From Oscillospiraceae bacterium (lineage in GTDB: Bacteria; Bacillota; Clostridia; Oscillospirales; Oscillospiraceae), in the NCBI GenBank assembly GCA_017465745.1, contig JAFTVM010000069.1:1-64000 (forward strand): a stretch of 64,000 nt of DNA. Reading direction: 5' to 3'. Positions 41,185 to 49,115 of this stretch are shown here, piece after piece; position 1 is the stretch's first letter; every line of letters begins with the position of its first letter. A model generated the notes under the pieces. It was given only the letters and a program-made list of their open reading frames with translations, did no database searches and was not told the origin of the DNA. The position numbers and the translations under genes are program-made.

Positions 41185-42588
41185 TTATTGATCCTCCTTC
41201 AGTTCCTGATAGGTTCTGCGGATCAGGAATGCCGCAATCACAAATGTCAGAATATCGGACACAGGCATGGAATATATCACGCCGTCCAGCCCGAAGAAAA
41301 GGGGCAGAACGATCGCAAAGCCCACACCGAACACCACTTCCCGGATCATGGACAGCGCCGTGGATGCCGCTGCCTTGCCCATGGCCTGCAGGAAGATGAA
41401 GCATGCCTTATTCACACAGGCAAAGATCATCATGCACAAATAGATCCGGAATGCCTTGATGGCAAACTCCGTATAGTAGACGCTTTCGTTGGCTGCGCCG
41501 AAGATGTTGATGAGCTGCTGGGGGAAGAACTCCACCAGGATCAGCGCCACCGCACCGACGGCTGCTTCCGCAATCAGCAGCTTGGTGAACAGCTCCTTGA
41601 CCCGCAGCTTCTTGCCTGCACCCATGTTAAAGCCCACAATGGGAATACAGCCTGCTGCCATGCCAACCACGATGGAAATGACAATCTGGAAGAACTTCAT
41701 GACGATGCCCACCACCGCCATGGGGATCTGGGCGTACTGCTCCTGGCCAAAGATGGCATCCAGTGCGCCGTATTTGCGGAGCATATTGTTGATAGCCGCC
41801 ATGGCAGCAACCAGGCTGATCTGGGACAGGAAGCTGGTAATGCCCAGAATCAGGGTTCTGCCGCACACCTGTCCGCTGAGCGCGTAATCTGCTTTGGCAG
41901 GCTTGATAATCTTCATGTTCAGCAGATACCACACGGCCAGAAGCGCCGTTGCCGCCTGGCCGATGACCGTTGCCACGGCAGCGCCCATCATGCCCCACCG
42001 GAAGGTAAAAATGAAGATGGGATCGAGAATGATGTTGATGACCGCACCAGCCAGGGTGGAAACCATGGCAAATTTCGGATTGCCATCGGCACGGATGATG
42101 GGATTCATCGCCTGTCCGAACATGTAGAACGGAATACCCATGGAGATGTAGAAGAAGTATTCTTTGGAATGATGGAAGGTTTCTTCGTTAACCGTTCCGC
42201 CAAACATAGCGATGATGGGATCTGCAAAAATCAGATAGACAGCCGTCAGCACCAGACTGCTGACCAACGTCATGATGACGGAGTTGCCCACGCTCTTTTT
42301 TGCTGTGTCGGAATCCCGTCTGCCCAGGCTGATGCTAACATAGGCACAGCAGCCGTCACCGATCATGACCGCAATCGCCAAGGCAACCACCGTCAACGGA
42401 AATACGACTGTATTTGCCGCATTGCCGTAGGAGCCGAGATAACTGGCGTTGGCGATGAAGATCTGGTCAACGATGTTATACAGGGCGCCCACCAGCAATG
42501 AGATGATGCAGGGAACGGCGTACTGCCCCATCAGCTTGCCGATGCGCTCCGTTCCCAGGAATTGATTGGAATGTTCCATTGGATTCAC
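41185..42588 (-). CDS. MATE family efflux transporter
   Basis: 467 residues with twelve membrane helices. N-terminal RIGKLMGQYAVPCIISLLVGALYNIVDQIFIA and VVFPLTVVALAIAVMIGDGCCAYVSISLGRRD are typical of the DinF/NorM-like MATE family; the second half repeats the topology from GQEQYAQIPMAVVGIVMKFFQIVISIVVGMAAGCIPIVGFNMGAG. It exports cationic drugs or metabolites in exchange for sodium or protons. It is followed by the cytidylate-kinase-like gene with no gap. Confidence 0.92.
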   Translation of the reverse strand: MNPMEHSNQFLGTERIGKLMGQYAVPCIISLLVGALYNIVDQIFIANASYLGSYGNAANTVVFPLTVVALAIAVMIGDGCCAYVSISLGRRDSDTAKKSVGNSVIMTLVSSLVLTAVYLIFADPIIAMFGGTVNEETFHHSKEYFFYISMGIPFYMFGQAMNPIIRADGNPKFAMVSTLAGAVINIILDPIFIFTFRWGMMGAAVATVIGQAATALLAVWYLLNMKIIKPAKADYALSGQVCGRTLILGITSFLSQISLVAAMAAINNMLRKYGALDAIFGQEQYAQIPMAVVGIVMKFFQIVISIVVGMAAGCIPIVGFNMGAGKKLRVKELFTKLLIAEAAVGAVALILVEFFPQQLINIFGAANESVYYTEFAIKAFRIYLCMMIFACVNKACFIFLQAMGKAAASTALSMIREVVFGVGFAIVLPLFFGLDGVIYSMPVSDILTFVIAAFLIRRTYQELKEDQ

Positions 42589-42678
42589 CTTTCCTTTACA
42601 AAAAATGCGTGCAGTCTGACGAAGCTGGATTTACGCCGTCAGGCTACACGCTGTTGAGAATATTGCGAGCAAACAAAA

Positions 42679-42712
42679 AAGTGCGTAAGTCCGCATCCGG
42701 ACTTACGCACTT
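42679..42712 (-). terminator. terminator of the FecBCD-like importer operon
   Basis: AAGTGCGTAAGTCCG (42679-42693) pairs perfectly with CGGACTTACGCACTT (42698-42712), and TTTTTTGTTT follows on the minus strand. A strong rho-independent terminator. Confidence 0.9.
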
Positions 42713-42770
42713 CGTGCTACTCGATGGTTGGATTATATCACATGATCCGCCGAAAAATCAAGCAGAAAAA

Positions 42771-43898
42771 TCAGTCAGCCAAGAAGGCGTTGACGGTCAG
42801 AGCGGAATACTGCTCCTCGGTCAGCTGGCAGTTATAGAACAGCTCGTAGTACTCGTAGATCTCAGCCTTGACGTCATAGTCGCAGTACTCAGGGTACAGC
42901 TCGGCGGTCAGCCAGATCAGGCCCAGATAACGCTGGACAGCAGGAGGAGAGCCCATCCAGTTGTGGGGGCCTTCGGGAACCTCGATGTAGTTGTTGTTGG
43001 CGATTGCATTGATGCCGGTCCAGGTGTCGGTCTCGGCGGCAGTCTCGAAAATGCTGTCAGGCGCGAACAGGACGAAATCGGGGTTCCACAGGGCGATCTG
43101 CTCCATGGTGACTTCGTTGCCGGTACCCTTGCCCACGGGATTCTCAACAACAGCCAGGTTGTTGGTCAGCATATCAATCAGCTCGGCATGGTAGGAGTCC
43201 TTGGCCAGAACATTCAGGCCCTGCTCGCCCAGGACATACAGGGCATTGACTTTGTTATCGCCCACCTGCTCCATGATGGAGACGGTACGGTTATAGACAC
43301 GCTCACAGAACTGAGCCAGCTCCTCGCCCTTCTCCTCACGGCCCAGCAGCGCGCCCAGGGTGCGGAAGGTCTGGGGCATGGTCTCCAGGGTTGCAGAAAT
43401 GAAGACGGCAGGAATAGTGGTCTGCTCTTCCAGAGCGTTCAGATCTTCAACGGCGTTCTTCTTGGCCTCGCCGATGTCGATGATAATCTGAGGATCAGCC
43501 AGAGCCAGCTCTTCCACGTTCAGGTCGGCAGAGCCGTAGAGCTGACCGAAGAAGGGCAGATTGCGGTACTCTTCGGGGACAAAGCCCTCAGCGGAGTCAT
43601 ACCACTTGGCGGACAGGCCCACGAACATATCGGGGGCGATGGCATACAGCACGATCTGTGCCAGAGGGCCGGTGGACACAATCCGGGTGATCTCAGAGGG
43701 GATCTCCACCTCACGGCCCAGGTCATCGGTGAAAACCACAGTCTCAGGGGTCTCCGGCTGGTTCTGGGTCTCGTTTTCGTTGTCAGCCACGGTAGGAGGC
43801 TCGGTCTGACCGTCGGTGGGGTCAGCGGGGGTGGTGCCGCAGGCGATCAGGCTGAACATCATAGCCAGAACCAGCAGCAGGGAAATCAGTTTCTTCAT
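42771..43898 (-). CDS. FecB/BtuF/MolA-type substrate-binding lipoprotein
   Basis: 375 residues. Lipoprotein signal KKLISLLLVLAMMFSLIACGT (cysteine at 20) and a long acidic linker precede the class III binding-protein fold: VVFTDDLGREVEIPSEITRIVSTGPLAQIVLYAIAPDMFVGLSAKW, then ADPQIIIDIGEAK and WNPDFVLFAPDSIFE. Such proteins bind siderophores, cobalamin, haem or, in the MolA group, molybdate/tungstate. The shared Crp-type promoter with modA and the second ModA-like importer makes molybdate or tungstate the best guess. It is the last of three genes of its operon. Confidence 0.85.
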   Translation of the reverse strand: MKKLISLLLVLAMMFSLIACGTTPADPTDGQTEPPTVADNENETQNQPETPETVVFTDDLGREVEIPSEITRIVSTGPLAQIVLYAIAPDMFVGLSAKWYDSAEGFVPEEYRNLPFFGQLYGSADLNVEELALADPQIIIDIGEAKKNAVEDLNALEEQTTIPAVFISATLETMPQTFRTLGALLGREEKGEELAQFCERVYNRTVSIMEQVGDNKVNALYVLGEQGLNVLAKDSYHAELIDMLTNNLAVVENPVGKGTGNEVTMEQIALWNPDFVLFAPDSIFETAAETDTWTGINAIANNNYIEVPEGPHNWMGSPPAVQRYLGLIWLTAELYPEYCDYDVKAEIYEYYELFYNCQLTEEQYSALTVNAFLAD

Positions 43899-43913
43899 GC
43901 TTCTTTTCTCCTT

Positions 43914-44693
43914 TTACTTATGAATATTCGCCGGGACGCAGACGCGAATCTCGTCACCGCGCATACTGCAAACCTCAACATCCACGCCATACAGGGTGGA
44001 GATGAGGGAATTGCTGATGGTTTCCTGGGGCGTTCCCCAGGCCAGAACCTTGCCACCGTAGAGGGCCAGGTTCTTGTCGGAATAGAGGTAGGCCTGATCC
44101 GGGTCATGGGTGGACTGGATGATGGTATAGCCGTCAGCGGTTAGGCTTTTTACCGTCTTCATCACTCGCAGCTTGTTGCCGAAGTCCAGATTGGCGGAGG
44201 GTTCGTCCATGACCAGGATCTTCGCCTGCTGGGCAATGGCTCTGGCGATCAGCACTAGCTGACGCTCACCGCCGCTGATGTTGCCGCAGCCCCGGTCACG
44301 CAGATGAGAAATGCCCATCCGTTCCAGAGCCGCTTCCGCCAGGGCGTGCTGCGCCTTGCCGGGAGAGGCAAACCGGCCCAGCTGGGCCGTGGTGCCCATC
44401 AGAACCATATCAAAGACAGTGAAATTGAACACAGGATTGTGGGACTGGGGAATGTAGGCCACATGACGGGACAGTTCCGCTGCCGTCATATCCTGAATAT
44501 TTCTTCCGTCAATGGTAACACTGCCGGATGTAGGTTCCAGCAGGCCCAGCATACACCGGAACAGGGTACTCTTGCCCACACCGTTGGGGCCCAGCACGGA
44601 AATAAACTCGCCCAACTGGGCTTCGTAGGAAACGCCCTTCAGCACCTCATGACTGCCGTAGGAAAACTGAAGATCTTGAATGTTCATACTCAC
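43914..44693 (-). CDS. FecE/MolC-type ABC transporter ATP-binding protein
   Basis: 259 residues. Walker A GPNGVGKSTLFR (about 34-45), signature NISGGERQLVLIARAIAQQ (about 136), Walker B ILVMDEPSANLDFGNK, then IIQSTHDPDQAYLYSD. The overlap with the permease gene is 4 nt. It energises the importer formed with 44690-45712 and 42771-43898. Confidence 0.92.
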   Translation of the reverse strand: MSMNIQDLQFSYGSHEVLKGVSYEAQLGEFISVLGPNGVGKSTLFRCMLGLLEPTSGSVTIDGRNIQDMTAAELSRHVAYIPQSHNPVFNFTVFDMVLMGTTAQLGRFASPGKAQHALAEAALERMGISHLRDRGCGNISGGERQLVLIARAIAQQAKILVMDEPSANLDFGNKLRVMKTVKSLTADGYTIIQSTHDPDQAYLYSDKNLALYGGKVLAWGTPQETISNSLISTLYGVDVEVCSMRGDEIRVCVPANIHK

Positions 44694-45712
44694 AGCCGCT
44701 CACCATCCCTTGTAATCAGATAGATAAAGAAAGGCGCACCGATGAAGGAGGTCAGGATACCAATGGGAATCTCGGTGGCAAACAGATTGCGGGACACATT
44801 ATCCACCATCAGCAGGAAGATGGCGCCGAACAGCATGGAAGCCGGCATCAGATGACGGTAGTTGTTGCCCACCATCCGCCGGGTCAGGTGCGGGATCACC
44901 AGACCTACCCACCCGATGACACCGCTGACAGAAACGGCGGCGGCAGTGACCAGGGTGGCGCAGAGAATGGTCACGGTGCGAAGCTGCTTTGCATTGACAC
45001 CCATGGTTCTGGCTTCCTCATCGCCCAGGGTCAGAATGTTGATCCGCCAGCGCAGCAAAAGCAGCGGAACCAGACCGATGGCCATGGGCACGATGGCAAA
45101 CCAGACATCCTCCGGCCGGGTGCCGTTGAGGCTGCCCATGAGCCAGTAAGTAATGGCAGGCAGCTGGTCTTCGGGGTCTGCCACCAGCTTAATGAGGGAG
45201 GTGCCTGAGGAGATCAGCGAACCAATCATAATGCCCGCCAGAATCAGACCTAGCACCCGCTTACCCTTGGCCCGGCTGCCCACATACATGACAAGCAATA
45301 CTGTACCGATACTGCCGATAAAGGCGAAGACCATGATGAACGTTCCGCCCAAGTTCAGCAGGATCGCCAGTGCCGCACCAAAAGCGGCACCGGAGGAAGC
45401 GCCCAGAATATCGGGGGCCGCCATGGGATTCTGGAACACACCCTGATAGGATGCACCGGCGGAAGCCAGACAGCAGCCCACCAGACAGGCCAGAATGATC
45501 CGTGGCAAGCGATGGTTCATCAGCAGGGATTCCTGGGTTTTCGACCAGAAGGGTTCCATCTCAACGAACTTGGAACCGATGATGCCGCACAGTTCCCGAA
45601 TACCAATGGGATACCGTCCCAGGGTCACAGAACCCACCACCGTTGCAAACAGCACCACGATCAGTATGACAATGATCGTACCGTATGATAATCTTTGTTT
45701 CTTCGCTGTCAT
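44690..45712 (-). CDS. FecCD/MolB-type ABC importer permease
   Basis: 340 residues with about ten helices, the usual BtuC/FecD architecture. Landmarks are RLPRIILACLVGCCLASAGASYQGVFQNPMAAPDILGASSGAAFGAALAI (about 70-120) and the C-terminal GVIGWVGLVIPHLTRRMVGNNYRHLMPAS (about 265-295) that contacts the ATPase. First gene of the importer operon; a Crp-type site with a -10 at the set distance lies upstream at 45772-45813. Confidence 0.93.
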   Translation of the reverse strand: MTAKKQRLSYGTIIVILIVVLFATVVGSVTLGRYPIGIRELCGIIGSKFVEMEPFWSKTQESLLMNHRLPRIILACLVGCCLASAGASYQGVFQNPMAAPDILGASSGAAFGAALAILLNLGGTFIMVFAFIGSIGTVLLVMYVGSRAKGKRVLGLILAGIMIGSLISSGTSLIKLVADPEDQLPAITYWLMGSLNGTRPEDVWFAIVPMAIGLVPLLLLRWRINILTLGDEEARTMGVNAKQLRTVTILCATLVTAAAVSVSGVIGWVGLVIPHLTRRMVGNNYRHLMPASMLFGAIFLLMVDNVSRNLFATEIPIGILTSFIGAPFFIYLITRDGERL

Positions 45713-45771
45713 ATTGACTAATCTCCTTACCAGATGAGCCTCGGATATTCACCTGTATGATTGTTTCGATA

Positions 45772-45813
45772 ATTGTACAATACATTCTCCAAAAAGTCGG
45801 TTGTATCCCCAAC
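45772..45813 (-). promoter_or_regulatory. Crp-type site and -10 before the FecCD-like operon
   Basis: GTTGTATCCCCAAC (45800-45813), centre 45806.5, and TACAAT on the minus strand (45777-45772), centre 45774.5, are 32 bp apart. The site is the least regular of the set (no G before CAAC). Expected leader about 53 nt. Confidence 0.6.
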
Positions 45814-45865
45814 CAGTTCTTTTATTTTTCGTAATAAAAAATTTGCTCGAATAGTGAAAAACAAT

Positions 45866-45911
45866 ACGCCGCGCCGGACTGCCGATACTCACGGCATCTC
45901 CAGCGCGGCGT
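45866..45911 (-). terminator. terminator of the second Crp/Fnr gene
   Basis: ACGCCGCGC (45866-45874) pairs with GCGCGGCGT (45903-45911), with an inner TGCCG/CGGCA stem; ATTGTTTTTC follows on the minus strand. Confidence 0.8.
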
Positions 45912-45931
45912 TATTCATGTTGATGGTACTA

Positions 45932-46609
45932 TCATGTTTGCCAGCTTTGGTAATCATGCAACGTAAACTGATTCTTGTGGAAAGAGATCAGCCCATCCTT
46001 CTCCATCATACTCAGTTCGTGAGACAGACAGCTTCGATTAACGCAGAGGATCTCAGCCATCTCTTCTCTTGACAGCGGGATCTCAAATATTTTGCAGCGG
46101 TAATGGTCTGCCATCCGCATCAGATACATCACAACGCGTTCCCGCAGGCCATTCAGCGAAAGCAATGCGTAATGATACTGCTGCCCGATACAGTTCTCTG
46201 ACAGCAGACGCAGCAGCCGGTTCAGGAGTTCCTGCCTGCAGTCTTCGTCAATCATTCCCTTCTCAGCAATCATCTGATTCGGAAAAGATATGACCGTTGC
46301 AGCTGAAACAGCCTCGGCACTCTGGGATGTCATCATCTGGTCAGAACAGATCCATTCGGCACCCAAAATGTCTCCGCAGGTGGCCACACGCTGCAGTGTG
46401 CTTCCTCCGAAAGGCAGGCTGTACTCGATATGGATCCTGCCCGACAGAACTACCGCAAATGCAGTCATGTCCTGATGGGGAACGATAAACTGATGCTTCC
46501 GCGCCAGCTTCAGGATCTGCCCCAGGGGCAGAATATCCCGTTCAATGACTTCTTCAGGCAGTGTTTTGAATAATTCAGACTGTTTAAGAATTTGCAGCAC
46601 ATCACGCAT
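45932..46609 (-). CDS. Crp/Fnr family transcriptional regulator (second of two)
   Basis: 225 residues from ATG 46609 with GGAAG upstream; the frame continues to 46690 but that would include the promoter. Sensor domain KHQFIVPHQDMTAFAVVLSGRIHIEYSLPFGGSTLQRVATCGDILGAEW, then the HTH EEMAEILCVNRSCLSHELSMMEKDGLISFHKNQFTL (about 180-215). The recognition helix CVNRSCLSHELS differs from that of the first regulator by one residue, so both should read the same operator. It is monocistronic, divergent from fmdE, and has its own GTTG-N6-CAAC site. Confidence 0.92.
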   Translation of the reverse strand: MRDVLQILKQSELFKTLPEEVIERDILPLGQILKLARKHQFIVPHQDMTAFAVVLSGRIHIEYSLPFGGSTLQRVATCGDILGAEWICSDQMMTSQSAEAVSAATVISFPNQMIAEKGMIDEDCRQELLNRLLRLLSENCIGQQYHYALLSLNGLRERVVMYLMRMADHYRCKIFEIPLSREEMAEILCVNRSCLSHELSMMEKDGLISFHKNQFTLHDYQSWQT

Positions 46610-46649
46610 AATCTTCCAACTCTCTGTGTCATACTTTGGATTTGACTCG

Positions 46650-46691
46650 ATTATACAGCAATGGTTTTCTATTTGCGGTTGCTTCAGCAAC
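46650..46691 (-). promoter_or_regulatory. Crp-type site and -10 before the second Crp/Fnr gene
   Basis: GTTGCTTCAGCAAC (46678-46691), centre 46684.5, and TATAAT on the minus strand (46655-46650), centre 46652.5, are 32 bp apart. Expected start near 46643, leader about 34 nt. The same site is about 77 bp upstream of the divergent fmdE start point. Confidence 0.7.
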
Positions 46692-46726
46692 TGCCGGAAA
46701 AATAAAGTGAACAGAAGTTACAGGCA

Positions 46727-46755
46727 TTGCATCATAAGTCTGCCTGCGGTATAAT
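46727..46755 (+). promoter_or_regulatory. sigma-A-type promoter of the FmdE gene
   Basis: TTGCAT (46727-46732) and TATAAT (46750-46755) are 17 bp apart. Start near 46762, leader about 30 nt. Unlike its neighbours it has a fair -35 and may not need the activator. Confidence 0.65.
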
Positions 46756-46791
46756 AGACCGAAACGATTTTGAAACGGAGTTGAATCAATC

Positions 46792-47313
46792 ATGACTGCA
46801 TGGGAAAAATGTGTGGATTTCCACGGCCATAGCTGCGGCGGACTGCGGATCGGCTATGCGGCAGCGGAATATGCCATGGAACTGCTGGATATCACCTTCA
46901 GCGATAACGAGCAGGTGGTCTGCATCTCGGAAAACGATGCCTGCGGCGTGGACGCCATTCAGGTCATGCTGGGCTGCAGCATCGGCAAGGGAAACCTGCT
47001 GTTCCACATGACCGGAAAACAGGCCTTTTCCTTCTACAACCGGGCAACGGGCGATTCCGTCCGTCTGGTCCTGAAGCCCAAGCCACTGAATATGACCCCG
47101 GAGGAATCCAAAGGCTATTACTTCAGCCGCAGCAGCCGAGAGCTGTTCGATGCCATGGAAACCAAGATCCCCCTGCCTGCTCCGGCCCGGATCTTCGACA
47201 ATTACTACTGCGAATGCTGCGGCGAAAAGACGGGCGGCAACTGGATCAGACTGGCAGACAACAAAAAACTGTGTCTGGATTGCTACGAAAGCTATAACCG
47301 ATTTGACGTATAA
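46792..47313 (+). CDS. FmdE family protein with C-terminal zinc ribbon
   Basis: 173 residues. The FmdE domain covers about residues 3-120: EKCVDFHGHSCGGLRIGYAAAEYAM with the conserved H-x-C, then SENDACGVDAIQVMLGCSIGKGNL and a YNRATGDSVRLVLKP segment. A C-terminal ribbon CECCGEKTGGNWIRLADNKKLCLDCY binds zinc. FmdE was named from formylmethanofuran dehydrogenase, a Mo/W enzyme, but in bacteria it is found beside ModABC-like genes and may act in metal or cofactor handling. The context here fits that. Confidence 0.9.
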   Translation: MTAWEKCVDFHGHSCGGLRIGYAAAEYAMELLDITFSDNEQVVCISENDACGVDAIQVMLGCSIGKGNLLFHMTGKQAFSFYNRATGDSVRLVLKPKPLNMTPEESKGYYFSRSSRELFDAMETKIPLPAPARIFDNYYCECCGEKTGGNWIRLADNKKLCLDCYESYNRFDV

Positions 47314-47320
47314 GATAAAT

Positions 47321-47349
47321 GACCACTGCTCCGTTGCGGTGGTCTTTTT
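47321..47349 (+). terminator. terminator of the FmdE gene
   Basis: GACCACTGC (47321-47329) pairs with GCGGTGGTC (47336-47344), including one G-T pair, followed by TTTTTC. Confidence 0.8.
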
Positions 47350-47397
47350 CTACATGATATTGACTTACTCAAGGAATTCAAATTAATAAATTGCCTT

Positions 47398-47439
47398 GTT
47401 GCCAACGCAACTACATTTTTGTAGGTATTGTGATATGAT
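47398..47439 (+). promoter_or_regulatory. Crp-type site and -10 before the second ModABC-like operon
   Basis: GTTGCCAACGCAAC (47398-47411), centre 47404.5, and TATGAT (47434-47439), centre 47436.5, are 32 bp apart. Start near 47446, leader about 30 nt. This is the only plus-strand member of the set with a target gene. Confidence 0.7.
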
Positions 47440-47475
47440 TCCTTTGCACAATACAATTGCGAGAGGAGATACAAT

Positions 47476-48315
47476 ATGAAAAAAGTATTTGCACTGCTGT
47501 TGGCTGCCGTCATGCTGCTGAGTATGACTGCCTGCAGCCAGAGTGGCGAGGTCCCCGAAGCCACCGATGATTCCGGCGCACAAACAGAGAATACCGCCGA
47601 AGCAGATCAGAATGAAACGGTGGAAAACGAAAGTGTCAGCCTTGAGGGTCACTCCCTGATGATCTACTGTGGTGCCGGCATGAAGCAGCCTTTCCAGGAG
47701 ATCGTCAACGCGTTCCAGGAAAAGACCGGATGCGAAATGAATGTGACCTTTGCCAACGCCGCACAGATCCAGACCCAGATTACCGAAGCACAGGAAGGCG
47801 ATTTCTTCATCGCCGGTGCAGCAGGCGAGCTGAAACCCGTGGCAGACTATGTAGAAAGCTCTGTCAACCTTGTCAAGCACATTCCTGTTCTGGCTGTGGC
47901 CGCAGGCAACCCCAAGAACATCACTTCCATTACCGATCTGGCGAACGAGGAGATCATAACCGTCATCGGTGATGCCCAGTCCACTCCCATCGGCAAGATA
48001 GCCATGCAGATCTTCCAGGATCACGAGATCACCGACCAGGTCAATCTGGCCGCCACCACTACCACCGCCCCCCAGTTGGCTACCCTGATCGCGCTGAGCG
48101 AAGCTGATGCCGCCATCATCTGGAAGGAAAACTGCAACGTAGAGGGCGTGGAGATCTGTGCCCTGACTGAGATGGAAGCCTATATCAAGACCATTCCTGC
48201 CGCACACCTGAACTTCGGCACCAACACCAAAGCCGCTGAGGTTTTCCTGGAATACCTGAATGCCGAAGAGGTACAGGCGATCTGGATGTCCTACGGCTAC
48301 GAACTGGCAGAATGA
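47476..48315 (+). CDS. ModA-like molybdate/tungstate-binding lipoprotein (second copy)
   Basis: 279 residues after a GAGAGGAG ribosome site. Signal and lipobox KKVFALLLAAVMLLSMTACSQ (cysteine at 20), acidic linker, then the ModA-type fold SLMIYCGAGMKQPFQEIVNAFQEKTGCEMNVTFANAAQIQTQITEAQEGDFFIAGAAGELKPV. The TIGDAQSTPIGKIA-like segment (VIGDAQSTPIGKIAMQIF) and AAIIWKENC near 215 also fit. It is clearly diverged from the ModA at 36449, so it may prefer tungstate; that is inference. Confidence 0.85.
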   Translation: MKKVFALLLAAVMLLSMTACSQSGEVPEATDDSGAQTENTAEADQNETVENESVSLEGHSLMIYCGAGMKQPFQEIVNAFQEKTGCEMNVTFANAAQIQTQITEAQEGDFFIAGAAGELKPVADYVESSVNLVKHIPVLAVAAGNPKNITSITDLANEEIITVIGDAQSTPIGKIAMQIFQDHEITDQVNLAATTTTAPQLATLIALSEADAAIIWKENCNVEGVEICALTEMEAYIKTIPAAHLNFGTNTKAAEVFLEYLNAEEVQAIWMSYGYELAE

Positions 48316-49115
48316 GGCCCCGAAAAGGTACCGCTTTTCAGTTCCTCTGTGCATTATTAACCGCCCTCACAATTCTTCTGATTGGCAGCAATCTGGCGGT
48401 AATTACATTCCGGGGGCTGAAAAGCCTTCCGGAATGTTTTTTTACAAAGGAAACGCAGTTTGCCATCGGCCTGAGTCTGAAAAGCGCATGTATTTCTACC
48501 ATCCTTTGTTTCCTGCTGGCAATACCCACAGGCTATACCCTGACCAGAAGCAACCTTCCCGGTCGTGGGATCGTGGAGCTGGTCCTGGAGTTAACTATGA
48601 GCCTGCCGTACATCGTGATTGGTCTGAGCCTGCTGATTGTTTTTTCCTCCCCCTTTGGAAAATGGCTGAAAGCAAATGGCTTCCCGGTGGTATTGAACGC
48701 CAATGGCGTTATTATTGCTCAGTTGGTGGTCAATCTGCCCTTTGCAATTAAACTGGTTTCATCCGCATTCCAGAGTGTGGACCGGAAGCTGGAACGGGTA
48801 GCTGGTCTGCTGGGTGCAGATCCCGGACGGCAGTTCTGGACTATTCTGCTGCCGCTTTGCAGAAAGAGCCTGGTCAGTGCCGTCATTCTGATCTGGTCCC
48901 GGTCTTTGGGGGAGTTCGGTGCGACACTGATGCTGGTGGGTGTGACACGGATGAAAACAGAGACACTCCCAGCCAGCATTTATCTGGCAGTCAGCACCAA
49001 TGATTTGAGTAGCGCATTGGCCAGTGCCTTTATTTTGCTGGTGGTTTCAGGACTTTCGCTGGGCGTAGCCAACGGTGTGACCCGGCTGGACAGAAAAAGG
49101 AGCCGCCATGAATGA
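48312..49115 (+). CDS. ModB-like ABC permease (second importer)
   Basis: 267 residues with six helices: FQFLCALLTALTILLIGSNLAVITF at the start, then AIGLSLKSACISTILCFLLAIPTGYTL. The coupling loop is RSLGEFGATLMLVGVTRMKTETLPASIYL (about 195-225), equivalent to the EYGATSM loop of modB. It overlaps the binding-protein gene by 4 nt and the ATPase gene by 8 nt. Confidence 0.9.
   Translation: MRPRKGTAFQFLCALLTALTILLIGSNLAVITFRGLKSLPECFFTKETQFAIGLSLKSACISTILCFLLAIPTGYTLTRSNLPGRGIVELVLELTMSLPYIVIGLSLLIVFSSPFGKWLKANGFPVVLNANGVIIAQLVVNLPFAIKLVSSAFQSVDRKLERVAGLLGADPGRQFWTILLPLCRKSLVSAVILIWSRSLGEFGATLMLVGVTRMKTETLPASIYLAVSTNDLSSALASAFILLVVSGLSLGVANGVTRLDRKRSRHE

Noticed and set aside
40528..42501. 657-codon open frame on the plus strand
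   Set aside because: Antisense to the MATE and cytidylate-kinase-like genes, composition rich in His/Gly/Asp; no domain.
42589..42770. Riboswitch before the MATE gene
   Set aside because: The only strong hairpin is the terminator of the convergent-side importer operon; it is downstream of that operon, and the short MATE leader shows no known aptamer.
42579..44144. 521-codon open frame on the plus strand
   Set aside because: Antisense to the FecB/FecE-like genes; no ribosome site and no recognisable domain.
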